From positions 1 to 64,000 of the forward strand of contig CAZEZP010000041.1 of NCBI GenBank assembly GCA_964516435.1: a DNA stretch of 64,000 nucleotides, read 5' to 3'. Position 1 is the first letter of the stretch. The number at the start of each line of letters is the position of its first letter. Source of the stretch: HGW-17 sp964516435 (GTDB lineage Bacteria; Myxococcota_A; Polyangia; HGW-17). The position numbers and the translations under genes were made by a program. This document shows, in pieces, positions 8,474 to 16,606 of this stretch. A model generated the notes under the pieces. It worked only from the letters and a program-made list of their open reading frames with translations. It did not search any database and was not told where the DNA came from.

Positions 8474-9772
8474 CTAGGAAAGCCGCCCGAAAAGGGTGTG
8501 CGTGCGCACTTCGGTCACGAGCACCGGGACCGCATGGCCGCGCAGGCCATCGACGCCGATGCCCGGCGGCACTTCGAAGTTCACCACGTGGTTCTGCGGA
8601 CTGCGCCCCGCCGCATGGGCGGCATTGCGCACGGAGGGTCCCTCCACCAGCACTTCCACCTCGCGCCCCAGGTAGCGCTCCTCCAGCAGGCGGGGGAGCC
8701 GCGACTCGTACAGGTGCTGCAGTTGCGCCAGCCGCGCGGCGGCCACCTCGCGGGGCACGGGGTCCGGCATGGTGGCGGCCTTCGTGCCCGGCCGCGGCGA
8801 AAAAACGAAGGAATACATGCCCTCGTAGTCCACCTTTTCCACCAGATCCAGCGTGTCTTCGAAGTCGGCCTGGGTCTCGCCGGGAAAGCCGACGATAATG
8901 TCGGTGGAAAAGGCGATGTCCGGCACCTCCCGGCGAAACAGGGATACCAGTTCCAGGTAGTGCTCCCGCGTGTAGCCGCGGTTCATGGCCTGCAGGATGC
9001 GCGTGGAACCTGACTGCACGGGCAGATGGAGCCAGGGCATGACAGCCGGAACGCGCCCCATGGTGCGGGCCAGTTCCGGCGAGCAGTCCCGCGGATGGCT
9101 GGTAGTGAAACGGACGCGCAGCACCCCCTCGAGCGCAGCCACGCGTTCCAGAAGGCCCGGAAAACCGCCTGGCAGGCGCACCGAGTTCACGTTCTGCCCC
9201 AGCAGGAACAGTTCCCGCGCCCCGAAATCCAGGAATAGACGGCATTCCTCGAGAATCTCGTCCAGCGGGCGGGTGGCTTCACGCCCCCGGGCGGCGGGCA
9301 CTACGCAGAAGGCGCACCAGTTGTCGCATCCCTTCTGAATGGGCACGAAGCAACTGATGCTTCCCCTTTCCTGCATGGTCTGCGGGCGCGCCATGAGGAA
9401 GGAGGGCAACTCGTCGGAACGGTCCACGTGCACGGCATCTGCGGAATCCTGAAGGATATCGGGCAACTCGGAATAATGATCCGGTCCGACGACCCAATCC
9501 GCCCCGGCCGCCGTGAGCGCATCCGGCTCCAGTTGGGCCACGCATCCGGCGACCACCACCCGCAGCCGCGGATTGGCCGCCTTGGCCTGGGCGATGGCGG
9601 AAACCACCTTCTGCCGGGGCTTTTCGCGCACCGAGCAGGTGTTGAGGATCAGCACGTCGGCGCCGTCCGCATCCCCGGCCGGTTCGTGCCCCCCGGCCAT
9701 GAGGATGTCCCGGATCCGGTCCGATTCGTACACGTTCATCTGGCAGCCGAAAGTACGGATGGAAAAACGCAT
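8474..9772 (-). CDS. miaB: tRNA-2-methylthio-N6-dimethylallyladenosine synthase MiaB
   Basis: 432 aa. The N-terminal UPF0004 domain carries the three auxiliary-cluster cysteines C10, C46 and C77 (FGCQMN, NTCSVRE, AGCVAQ). The radical SAM motif CxxxCxxC is C149, C153, C156 (KGCDNWCAFC), and the TRAM domain covers the last 65 residues. FGCQMN and NTCSVRE favour MiaB, which methylthiolates A37 in tRNAs reading UNN codons, over MtaB or RimO. The ATG at 9772 lacks a Shine-Dalgarno. The promoter at 9779-9807 would start transcription almost exactly at this ATG, so the message may be leaderless. Transcribed divergently from the 9822 gene. Confidence 0.94.
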   Translation of the reverse strand: MRFSIRTFGCQMNVYESDRIRDILMAGGHEPAGDADGADVLILNTCSVREKPRQKVVSAIAQAKAANPRLRVVVAGCVAQLEPDALTAAGADWVVGPDHYSELPDILQDSADAVHVDRSDELPSFLMARPQTMQERGSISCFVPIQKGCDNWCAFCVVPAARGREATRPLDEILEECRLFLDFGARELFLLGQNVNSVRLPGGFPGLLERVAALEGVLRVRFTTSHPRDCSPELARTMGRVPAVMPWLHLPVQSGSTRILQAMNRGYTREHYLELVSLFRREVPDIAFSTDIIVGFPGETQADFEDTLDLVEKVDYEGMYSFVFSPRPGTKAATMPDPVPREVAAARLAQLQHLYESRLPRLLEERYLGREVEVLVEGPSVRNAAHAAGRSPQNHVVNFEVPPGIGVDGLRGHAVPVLVTEVRTHTLFGRLS

Positions 9773-9778
9773 GGCGCC

Positions 9779-9807
9779 GTTGTAAAAGCATTCCGGCCGA
9801 CTTGCAA
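9779..9807 (-). promoter_or_regulatory. Promoter of miaB, possibly giving a leaderless mRNA
   Basis: Minus-strand TTGCAA (9802-9807), a 17-bp spacer and TACAAC (9779-9784) each match consensus at four of six positions. Seven bases below the -10 lies the miaB ATG at 9772, so the predicted start of transcription coincides with the start codon. Confidence 0.5.
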
Positions 9808-9821
9808 GGGGTCTTTGGAGC

Positions 9822-10334
9822 ATGCGTTTTCATCCCACCCGTTTGTTTTTCCTGTTTCTGATGATCTTCCTTCTCCCGTCGTCCTGCGTTTCCCGCGGCG
9901 ATGACTCGGTCACGGATCTTCCAGGCCCCGTGCGCGCGGCCATGGCGGCACTGGCGGCCTCCTCGGACGCGCAGGCCCGCGAGCGCATCGAGTTCCAGGT
10001 GGATTTCCTGCGCGCCATCAAGCGGGCGCGCATCGACGAAGCGTACTACATGTTCGCCCTGGCCGCGCTGGATCCCGGATGCACGGCCGAACGCCCGGAT
10101 CCCGGTTTCTCCGGCTGCTTCGAGGGCTTCGATTTCCTGCATGCGAAAATCCTGGAGCGATCCTTCCAACCCACCCCCCGGAATAAAATCGGGCCCGGAT
10201 GCATGGGATTCCTGGAAAACTGCCACGACATGCGCATGCGGCTTGCGGACGGAGCCGGACACGGCGTGGAACTGGAACTGAGCGCGGTCTGCCGCCACCG
10301 CGGACGCTACTGGATTTTCGGAAGACTGGCTTGC

Positions 10335-10364
<30 letters not shown>
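9822..10364 (+). CDS. Putative lipoprotein whose 3' end overlaps tRNA-Cys
   Basis: 180 aa. The N-terminus MRFHPTRLFFLFLMIFLLPSSC is a signal peptide ending in a plausible lipobox (PSSC). The mature part is mostly helical near residues 35-85 and later has four Cys residues spaced for disulfides (DPGC, SGCFEG, GPGC, ENCHD). No domain recognised. GGAG lies a few nt before the ATG. The reading frame has no stop before 10364, so its last ten or so codons (ACWRRQSDSNR) run into the 3' half of the oppositely oriented tRNA-Cys. Such antisense tRNA peptides are usually annotation artefacts, but here they form the natural C-terminus of a longer frame. Confidence 0.65.
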
Positions 10365-10408
<44 letters not shown>

Positions 10409-10427
10409 GCGGCCTCGAGGCATTCCG

Positions 10428-10456
10428 TTGTTAACGGATTCGCTCGCGCTTGTCAA
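10428..10456 (-). promoter_or_regulatory. Promoter of tRNA-Cys
   Basis: Minus-strand TTGACA (10451-10456), a 17-bp spacer and TAACAA (10428-10433), 20 bp before the mature tRNA end. The -35 is perfect and the -10 is weak (three of six). The -10 overlaps a small inverted repeat CCGTT-GTT-AACGG (10425-10437). Its -35 shares five bases with the -35 of the divergent promoter at 10450-10478. Confidence 0.6.
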
Positions 10457-10478
10457 GACCTTTTGCTTTCGGCATAAT
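10450..10478 (+). promoter_or_regulatory. Promoter of the AgmX-like lipoprotein operon
   Basis: TTGTCA (10450-10455), a 17-bp spacer and CATAAT (10473-10478), each five of six to consensus. It would drive the three-gene run 10553-12751 with a leader of about 68 nt. Its -35 overlaps that of the tRNA-Cys promoter on the other strand. Confidence 0.7.
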
Positions 10479-10552
10479 GCAGCTCCGTGGCGGGGAAGGA
10501 TCCCCGTGGTGGATGTGAAACTTCGACCGGAAAGACACGAGGAGGAACACAC

Positions 10553-10996
10553 ATGACGAAGCGCATCTGGATTTTGCCGGCAATTGCATGTTTCCTGATG
10601 GTTTCCGCGTGCAGCAAGGGATCTCCCGCTTCCAAGAAGACCACGCCGGAAACCGGAGAGAGTTCGATGGCGGCTTCCGGGGAAGAAGCCAAACTCGTCC
10701 CGCTGGACCAGTTCGACGCCGTGGAGAAAGTGTGGCAGTCCGCCTTCAGCGCCATCCGCTCCTGCGTGGAAAAACGCATCGAGGTCACCAAGCAGAAAGG
10801 GATCGAAGGCTACCTCATCGTCGCGGCCCGGATCGGCCTGAAGCCCAATCCCATCGATATCCGCATCAAGGAAAACAAATTGAAGGTGGACGGGCTCGAG
10901 CCCTGCATCCAGGAACTGCTCTCGCAGGTGGAGTTCCCCACCTGGGGCTACTGGGCGGAAAGCCAGTATTCCTATTCCTTCACCATCGGCTATTAG
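10553..10996 (+). CDS. Lipoprotein, AgmX/PglI C-terminal-like
   Basis: 147 aa. The ATG at 10553 follows CGAGGAGGAAC, a strong ribosome-binding site. Signal peptide MTKRIWILPAIACFLMVSAC ends in a good lipobox (VSAC). After a Ser/Thr-rich linker, the mature domain (about 55-147) has one central Cys in AIRSCVEKRIEV and one in GLEPCIQELLSQVEFP. It ends with aromatic beta-strands (WGYWAESQYSYSFTIGY). The spacing resembles the TonB-like C-terminal fold named after AgmX/PglI of Myxococcus, and the next gene shows it more clearly. First gene of a three-gene run. Function unknown, probably periplasmic and membrane-anchored. Confidence 0.75.
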   Translation: MTKRIWILPAIACFLMVSACSKGSPASKKTTPETGESSMAASGEEAKLVPLDQFDAVEKVWQSAFSAIRSCVEKRIEVTKQKGIEGYLIVAARIGLKPNPIDIRIKENKLKVDGLEPCIQELLSQVEFPTWGYWAESQYSYSFTIGY

Positions 10997-11081
10997 AACC
11001 GTGAAAATCCGGCCCGGAACCGGAATCTCATGGATTGAGACGAAAAATCGAATCACGCACGCGAATGCGAGGAAAAACATC

Positions 11082-11810
11082 ATGAAACGCGCATCCATCC
11101 TGCTGGCAGCCCTGTGGCTGCTGTCCTGCCGCTCGGCGGCTCCCGTGAACACCCAGCCGCAGAAACAGCCGGAACCCCCGAAACCGGCCGAGGAGAAGCA
11201 GCCGGAACCCCCGAAGAACCTCACGATCGAGGGGGATCTGGGCACCATCGACGAGGCGCTCGTCCAGCGCAAGTTCAACGAGAGCCGCGACCAGGTCAAC
11301 GCCTGCATCCACAAGGGCATCGAAAACCACGAGTACGTGGGGGGCGCCTTCCATTTCACCTTCCGCATCGCCCTGGACGGCACGGTGAAATCCCTGGACA
11401 TGAAGAGTTCGGTGGGACACCGCGAAATCGAGGCCTGCATTTACGACTTCGCGAAAAAACTGCAATTCCCGAAGCCGGAGGGCGGCGAGGCACAGGTGAA
11501 TTTCAGTTGGAGTTTCAATTCCGCCATGGATGTGGGGCATGAATGGGACGCGTCCAAACTGGGCTCGGCCTATGCCAAGATGCGCTCCAAGATGATCCGC
11601 TGCTCCGACGGTTCCAACGAAGCGCCCTCGGAATTCCGCGTCATCTTCTTCGTGCTGCCCGATGCGGAACTGGGTCCCGTGGGAATCTCCTCGGGCAAAT
11701 CCCTGGTCTCCGACAGGTTCTACAAGTGCGTAGTCGCCGCCATCAAGGGAGCTAAACTGCCCGATCCCATGGGCGCCGTGGCCCGCGTCACCATCGACAT
11801 CGCGCCGTGA
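11082..11810 (+). CDS. Lipoprotein with AgmX/PglI (TonB-like) C-terminal domain
   Basis: 242 aa. The ATG at 11082 has GCGAGGAAA upstream. Signal peptide MKRASILLAALWLLSC ends in lipobox LLSC, followed by a Pro/Gln/Glu-rich linker with two QPEPPK units. Residues about 55-150 fit the AgmX/PglI pattern: RDQVNACIHKG, then GGAFHFTFRIALDGTVKSLDM and EIEACIYDFAKKLQFPKPEGG, ending in paired strands. A second, more degenerate copy seems to follow (MIRCSDGSNE, RVIFFVLPDAELG, KCVVAAIKGAKLPDPMG), so this may be a tandem duplication of the domain. Such domains occur in myxobacterial motility and envelope proteins. The stop overlaps the next start (GTGA). Confidence 0.78.
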   Translation: MKRASILLAALWLLSCRSAAPVNTQPQKQPEPPKPAEEKQPEPPKNLTIEGDLGTIDEALVQRKFNESRDQVNACIHKGIENHEYVGGAFHFTFRIALDGTVKSLDMKSSVGHREIEACIYDFAKKLQFPKPEGGEAQVNFSWSFNSAMDVGHEWDASKLGSAYAKMRSKMIRCSDGSNEAPSEFRVIFFVLPDAELGPVGISSGKSLVSDRFYKCVVAAIKGAKLPDPMGAVARVTIDIAP

Positions 11811-12751
11811 AGCCTTTCGTGACGCATCCTCCGGGGTTCGACGAGGCGCTGCGGCGCATCGCGGTTTCGCCGTTTCCCGTCTTCTTCGTGGGGTCCCACA
11901 AGAATTCCGGAAAGACCACCGCATTCATGCGCACGGCGCACTCTCTCCATGAACGCGGAAAGGCTCTCGTGCTGGCCTCCCTGGGCCGCGACGGGGAAGC
12001 GCGGGACCAGTTCTTCGGACACGAGAAGCCCCTCGTATCCCTGGCGCCCGGAATGCGCTTCATCACCATTCTGCCAGCCACTCCCGATGTAGCCGCACGT
12101 CTCGTGGCGCCGCTTCCCGGATTCGTGGACGGCCGCCAACTGGGCCTCTTCGAAGCCGTTTCCTGCGGAAACTGCGAACTGTGGGGGCCGCCATCGGCGG
12201 CCGAACTGCGGCGGGTCCTGGATGCCGCCCACGCGTTCCTGCCGGAAAACGGCATCCTGCTGGTGGATGGCGCACTGGACAGGCAGGCAGCCCTCTACCA
12301 GGGCGAATGCGCGCTGGTGCTCTGCTGCAAGGCCGTGACGCCCAATCCCCTCGCATTCGGCATCCACCTGTCCGCACGCCGGGCCCTGCTGGAAGCCCCG
12401 CTGGCCGCCCCGGACGCTCTCCCCTGCATCGAAGTGCGCGACGCCACCGATTTCGGCGCCCTCCCCCCCGATGCCGAAGTCTCGGTCGACGGCCCGCTCA
12501 CGCAGGCCATGGCGGAAGGACTGCTGGCAGCCAGCGTGAAACGCGTGGTCGTGGAGAGTCCCATGCACGTCTTCTGCCAGCCGGAAACGATACAGAGATT
12601 GGCCGGTTTGCTGCAGGTACGCAGCCGGCCGCACTGGCTGGCGACCGCCGTGAATCCAGCCGGGAGCCCCCTGCCTCCGCACAAAATCCTGGAGCAGGCA
12701 CGCAACGTGCTGGCGGCCGATCATCCCGTCTTCGACGCCCTCCAAATCTGA
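11807..12751 (+). CDS. P-loop NTPase-like protein of unknown function
   Basis: 314 aa with a GTG start overlapping the previous stop. A Walker A motif GSHKNSGKTT (29-38) lies after a short beta-strand, and the surrounding sequence (VFFVGSHKNSGKTTAFMRTA) resembles the MobB/dethiobiotin-synthetase class of P-loop proteins. A candidate Walker B strand is NGILLVDGALDR near residue 150. Cysteines occur in SCGNCELWG and LCCKAV, which could bind metal or thiols. No signal peptide, so cytoplasmic. Coupling to two envelope lipoproteins is unexpected. The distribution of motifs suggests a reactivase or chaperone-type ATPase or GTPase, but that is a guess. Confidence 0.7.
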   Translation: MKPFVTHPPGFDEALRRIAVSPFPVFFVGSHKNSGKTTAFMRTAHSLHERGKALVLASLGRDGEARDQFFGHEKPLVSLAPGMRFITILPATPDVAARLVAPLPGFVDGRQLGLFEAVSCGNCELWGPPSAAELRRVLDAAHAFLPENGILLVDGALDRQAALYQGECALVLCCKAVTPNPLAFGIHLSARRALLEAPLAAPDALPCIEVRDATDFGALPPDAEVSVDGPLTQAMAEGLLAASVKRVVVESPMHVFCQPETIQRLAGLLQVRSRPHWLATAVNPAGSPLPPHKILEQARNVLAADHPVFDALQI

Positions 12752-12851
12752 CTCGCTCCTGCGCCCGCCCAAAAGGCGTCATCACACGCACAGGATTCCA
12801 GGCACGAAGCGGATCTGGTCCCTGAGCAGGTCGCGTCCGCCAAAAAACGCT

Positions 12852-15041
12852 TCACCACACATACAAGACGACGTCGTCGAGTTCAACACGGGTGCTGGAA
12901 GCTGTGCCGGCCGTCGGGACGTCCAGTTGAAATGCCAGCCGCGCCTGTCCAATACCCGCTATGGCGTCTACAGGAACATACAGGGTTCTGCGTCCCGAGG
13001 TATTCTGGTCGTATTCAGCCAAAAGAAACTCCGTAGAATCATTATTCAGGTTGTAGACCACCCGCAGCCGCGCGGCCGGATTGTTCGTGGAAAACAGATA
13101 ACTGAACTGCAACACGCCATGGGAGTAGCCGGTCAAATCCACCTGCGGCGTGCGCAGGGAAAAAACTCCCGTCTGGGTGCCGGTGAGGCTCGCATACATG
13201 AACCGGCCGGTCGAATCGCACGACCAGGCGTTGAGCGGGCTGGTATCCCACCCGGAAGGAAGGCAGTTGTAGAAACCCGTGGTGACGGGAGTGGCCGGCG
13301 GCGGATCGAATTTCAGGCGCGTGATGACTTCGGTTTGTGGCTGCCCGGGGTCGCGGGAAACGCAAACCTTGTAGATACCGGGAGCCACTGCCACCAGCGC
13401 CGCCATCCCGTCCTCGTCGGGAGCGATGCGCGCGCATCCCGGCGGAACGGCCGGCCGGGACGAGGTGGCCACGAGGGTGCCATCGGAGCGGTACAGGCGC
13501 AGCAGCAGATCCGCGATGCAGGTGTCGCTCCCGTCCAGCGCCGCGGCGCGCACTTCGATGCGTCGTCCCGGAGCGGGCAGGGTGAACGCCATGCAATCCA
13601 CGTCCGAGACCCCGGGACTCGGCGGCGTGAGGGCCGCGCAGAAGCCCCACGTTTCCAGGGCCTGCATCGAAAGCGCGTTGGCCGTGGCGAAACCGTCGTT
13701 GGGCTCCCGCTCCGCATCGGTGCAGCCGTTGGGGATGCGCTCGATCACCAGGTCCACATCGGAAGAGTCATGGGGAGAACTCCAGTCCACTTCCGCGGAA
13801 AGGATCACCGTGCGTCCGACGAAATCGGTATAGACCAGCGTGCGGTCGGCGAATGCCAGACAGGGATTGTCCCCCCCGCACAAACTGGCATCCTGGAGCC
13901 TGAACCGCACGCTGGGCCCATTGGCGGCCGTCTGCCGGGCCCTCAGTGTTTCCGCCCGATTCATCCGCAGGGAGGCGAACGCCTCGGATGCTCCCGGAAT
14001 GGCTCCCCCGCAGGTCGGATCGGTGAAGTTGGCGCTGTCATTGAAGAAATCATCGAAATGATCCGTGCTGGCTTCGAACTTCGGAGACGGATCGATGGGC
14101 AGAACGGCGCTGCAGGTATCCCCGAACGGCACGCAACGGTAATCATCGGCTTCGGAACAGCGGGCGAACGAGCCCAGGAGATCGCAGTCCACCTGGGTCG
14201 ACCAAGTCGTGCATCCGTTTCCGTCCTCCACGCACGAGAGCACCTTGGTCTGATCGGGCGAACAGCGCCGCGCGCCGGCCTCGCACAGATGGCAGCCGCA
14301 CAGAGTCAGGTCGTTGTCATACTCTTCGCAGATTTCGCGGCCCGGAACGCAATGGGGAAAAAGATCCATCCACGCCAGGCATCCGGAATAGCCCTCTGCA
14401 CAGATTTCCCGGCGGGAACGATCCACGGAACAGCGCTCGGCGCCTTCCCTGCAGGCGTCCACACAAGGATCCGTGCAATGCGGCCGCGGAAAATCCTCGC
14501 AGCCTTGCGTGCACATCGAAAGCGTCTGCCAGATGCGGCACACCTGGATGTCCGTGGCCATCACCTCCCGGCAGCCTTCGAGCCGGCCATCGGCCGCGCA
14601 GGCTCGCTGACCCTCCAGGCACTGGTCGATGCAGGTGGCGCGGCAGGAAACGTCTTCCCCCTCCTCGCGGCACCACTCGCGCGTCTGCGAGCAGTCTTTT
14701 TCCTGTGTCCACATGCCGCAGCCGTCACCATACTCCGTGCAGGTGAAAATCTGATTGTCCAGACAGCGGCGGCTCCCGGGAGCGCATTCACCGCAGCCCG
14801 CGACGCAGCGGGACATGTCCATCGAACAATCGGGGCGACACAGCAGAAAACCGCCCACGTAGCCTTCCCGACGGCATGTAGTGGAAAAGAGATCCCCATC
14901 GCAGGGTTCACCCGGATCCAGTTGGCCGTTGCCGCACAGTTTGGGATCGCGTCCAGGAAGCCCCGATGCATCGAACGTGCAGGCACCAGACGCCAGTGCG
15001 CCCACGAAACATCCGAAAAACAGCCATCCGAGCCTGCGCAT
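12852..15041 (-). CDS. Large Cys-rich lipoprotein with C-terminal beta-sandwich
   Basis: 729 aa. The start at 15041 is set by a promoter just upstream (15061-15088). No Shine-Dalgarno is visible. Signal peptide with lipobox SGAC. Residues about 30-320 hold many cysteines in repeated modules of the form CxxCxxGxRRC...GCxxW (for example GECAPGSRRC, LCEAGARRC), expected to form disulfide-linked surface domains. Then come a Ser/Thr-rich domain, a stretch like pre-peptidase C-terminal domains (EREPNDGFATANAL, then DVDCMAFTLPAPG) and a final jelly-roll-like region ending VELDDVVLYVW. This architecture is common in secreted Myxococcota and Bradymonadales proteins. Likely outer-membrane anchored, with adhesion or binding as the probable role. 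Confidence 0.8.
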   Translation of the reverse strand: MRRLGWLFFGCFVGALASGACTFDASGLPGRDPKLCGNGQLDPGEPCDGDLFSTTCRREGYVGGFLLCRPDCSMDMSRCVAGCGECAPGSRRCLDNQIFTCTEYGDGCGMWTQEKDCSQTREWCREEGEDVSCRATCIDQCLEGQRACAADGRLEGCREVMATDIQVCRIWQTLSMCTQGCEDFPRPHCTDPCVDACREGAERCSVDRSRREICAEGYSGCLAWMDLFPHCVPGREICEEYDNDLTLCGCHLCEAGARRCSPDQTKVLSCVEDGNGCTTWSTQVDCDLLGSFARCSEADDYRCVPFGDTCSAVLPIDPSPKFEASTDHFDDFFNDSANFTDPTCGGAIPGASEAFASLRMNRAETLRARQTAANGPSVRFRLQDASLCGGDNPCLAFADRTLVYTDFVGRTVILSAEVDWSSPHDSSDVDLVIERIPNGCTDAEREPNDGFATANALSMQALETWGFCAALTPPSPGVSDVDCMAFTLPAPGRRIEVRAAALDGSDTCIADLLLRLYRSDGTLVATSSRPAVPPGCARIAPDEDGMAALVAVAPGIYKVCVSRDPGQPQTEVITRLKFDPPPATPVTTGFYNCLPSGWDTSPLNAWSCDSTGRFMYASLTGTQTGVFSLRTPQVDLTGYSHGVLQFSYLFSTNNPAARLRVVYNLNNDSTEFLLAEYDQNTSGRRTLYVPVDAIAGIGQARLAFQLDVPTAGTASSTRVELDDVVLYVW

Positions 15042-15060
15042 TTTGAAAAACCCGTGATTC

Positions 15061-15088
15061 AGTGTCCGGGAAAATGCTGGATTGTCAA
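15061..15088 (-). promoter_or_regulatory. Promoter of the Cys-rich lipoprotein gene
   Basis: Minus-strand TTGACA (15083-15088), a 16-bp spacer and GACACT (15061-15066). The -35 is perfect, the -10 matches three of six. The predicted transcription start near 15054 leaves only about 13 nt before the ATG at 15041, which fits the absence of a Shine-Dalgarno. Confidence 0.5.
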
Positions 15089-15400
15089 GAGTATCGTTGG
15101 ATCCACCGACCTCGCCCCGATTCGGCATCCTGGATTACCCACGCTTCGCCGCATGCGATTTGCACGATTTCTCCCTGTTTTTCCAAAATTCGAAAAACGC
15201 TGCCAGAAGCATCTGCCTCCAATTCTGAACAAAAAGCAGCCCTTTTTCTTCAGGCACCGGCGTAGGCATCTGCCTTTCCGATTCCCGAAAAAACCGGTGT
15301 CGACGACCGGCCGGCCGATGGGGCATCCCACAAACAGCTTGCCCATTTGCCGGGTGGGTGGCACGATGTTTTCGTCTTTTTTCCGACAAGGAGGTATTCC
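15089..15400 (+). other. Intergenic region between divergent lipoprotein genes
   Basis: About 310 bases with no convincing gene. It ends in the strong Shine-Dalgarno AAGGAGGT of the downstream lipoprotein. A weak promoter candidate for that gene is TTGCCC-N17-CACGAT, beginning about 60 bp before its ATG. T-rich and A-rich patches near 15170-15250 give lower GC than the surroundings. I see no repeat, RNA gene or operator. Confidence 0.5.
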
Positions 15401-16219
15401 ATGTTCCGCCGTACGACGCTTTTCTTCCTGCTTTCCCTGTTTTCCCTGATCTTTGCAGCCTGCAGTTCCCCGCCCGTCATCCGCCACACCGTGGCCGAAG
15501 CCGATGCCAGGTCCGTGAACATCACATTCCTGGGTCGCGCCAACGCGATGAAGGACGACTGGGAAGCGGCCAAGAAGGAGATGGCCGTGGAAAAAACCCG
15601 CTCGAAACTGCTGGAACTGGACCGCAAACTCGCCAAGGCGTGGGTCAAGGCCGCAAAGCTCCAGGTGAAGCGCGCCGCCCTCACCCCGCCGGCCAATCCC
15701 GGCGACAAGGGGGCCAGGCCGTTCAAGACCAAGGCCCAGGCGGAAAAGGAACTGGAACTGGCGCAAAAGCACCAGGCGCTCGTCGAGCGGCAGATGAAAC
15801 TCAACCGCAAGCGCCTGGAACTGCTGGAATTGAAAGTGTATGCCGCGCAGGCCCGCTACCTGGAGGAGATCGTCCTGTCGCTGCACAAGGCGCAGGCGCC
15901 GGCGGCCGGGAAGTATTCCAAGGTCAAGTTCGCCGACCAGTCCTACGCCGTGCGCCGCAAGTTCCTGGTGCGGGAAGAGAAGATGGCCGCGCTGGAAGCG
16001 GAAGTGAAAGCCATGGAAAAGGAACTGGACGAACAGTGGAATCCCGTGCTGTCCAAGGCCTCCGGGACCGCCAAGGCGGGTCCATGCCCGGCATGTCCGC
16101 CCTGCCCCGATGCGGCGCCCTGCAAGTGCCCCGCATCCGTTCCCGCTCCGGCAAGCGATGCCGCAAAGCCCGCCGACAAGCCCGCCGACAGACCCTCTGG
16201 CGATCCGACCGGCAAGTAA
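15401..16219 (+). CDS. Coiled-coil lipoprotein, unknown function
   Basis: 272 aa. The ATG at 15401 has AAGGAGGT 6 nt upstream. Signal peptide MFRRTTLFFLLSLFSLIFAAC ends in lipobox FAAC. The mature protein is dominated by charged helices (about 45-140 and 185-215) with heptad-like Leu/Ala spacing, so a long coiled coil is likely. A Cys-rich turn (GPCPACPPCPDAAPCKCP) then leads to a Pro/Ala/Lys/Asp-rich low-complexity tail. It may act as a periplasmic spacer or Lpp-like tether. No catalytic motif is visible. Confidence 0.78.
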   Translation: MFRRTTLFFLLSLFSLIFAACSSPPVIRHTVAEADARSVNITFLGRANAMKDDWEAAKKEMAVEKTRSKLLELDRKLAKAWVKAAKLQVKRAALTPPANPGDKGARPFKTKAQAEKELELAQKHQALVERQMKLNRKRLELLELKVYAAQARYLEEIVLSLHKAQAPAAGKYSKVKFADQSYAVRRKFLVREEKMAALEAEVKAMEKELDEQWNPVLSKASGTAKAGPCPACPPCPDAAPCKCPASVPAPASDAAKPADKPADRPSGDPTGK

Positions 16220-16240
16220 TCCGCGTCGCGTGCATCCTTC

Positions 16241-16324
16241 CTAGCCACGCCGAAGATTGACCGTGGCGACCATCAACCCGATCGTAACGGCCATGATGAC
16301 GACGTTTCCGATGATGGCGAGCAT
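16241..16324 (-). CDS. 27-aa single-helix membrane peptide
   Basis: A very short gene with all the marks of a real one. The ATG at 16324 sits 5 nt after a perfect AGGAGG, which follows an inverted repeat, which follows a TTGACA-N17-TAATGT promoter. The peptide is one hydrophobic helix (IIGNVVIMAVTIGLMVATV) with the C-terminal tail NLRRG, predicting an N-out, C-in orientation by the positive-inside rule. It resembles the class of small membrane regulators or subunits in size only. I recognise no family. It ends 21 nt beyond the convergent lipoprotein stop. Confidence 0.6.
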   Translation of the reverse strand: MLAIIGNVVIMAVTIGLMVATVNLRRG

Positions 16325-16334
16325 GTGCGCCTCC

Positions 16335-16353
16335 TGTGCACCTGAAGTGCACA
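16335..16353. repeat. Inverted repeat in the leader of the 27-aa peptide gene
   Basis: Perfect 7-bp arms TGTGCAC/GTGCACA with a 5-nt loop CTGAA. It lies between the promoter -10 and the AGGAGG of the 27-aa gene, abutting the ribosome-binding site. It could be an operator or an RNA hairpin that controls access to the Shine-Dalgarno. Confidence 0.6.
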
Positions 16354-16360
16354 TGAGACT

Positions 16361-16389
16361 ACATTAGCATCCTTTGCCTACCTTGTCAA
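16361..16389 (-). promoter_or_regulatory. Promoter of the 27-aa membrane peptide
   Basis: Minus-strand TTGACA (16384-16389), a 17-bp spacer and TAATGT (16361-16366), with TG one base before the -10 (TGCTAATGT), an extended -10 arrangement. Predicted start near 16354, directly before the inverted repeat and the AGGAGG of the 27-aa gene. Confidence 0.65.
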
Positions 16390-16606
16390 AATGCGGGTTC
16401 CGGCGCATGCGTGCCAGCATTTTCCGCAATGCGGTCTTCCGGTCGCTGTGCACCCCGGATATATCATCAACGAAAAAAAATAAAAGAAATTGAAAAAACT
16501 GTCAGGCGCATTGTTCTCTTCCGTCTTGCATCTTCGTGGAAATTTTTTTCTGCGTCTACATTTCGTATTTGCCAATGAAGGACTTCATTCACAAAGGAGA
16601 TGCGCC

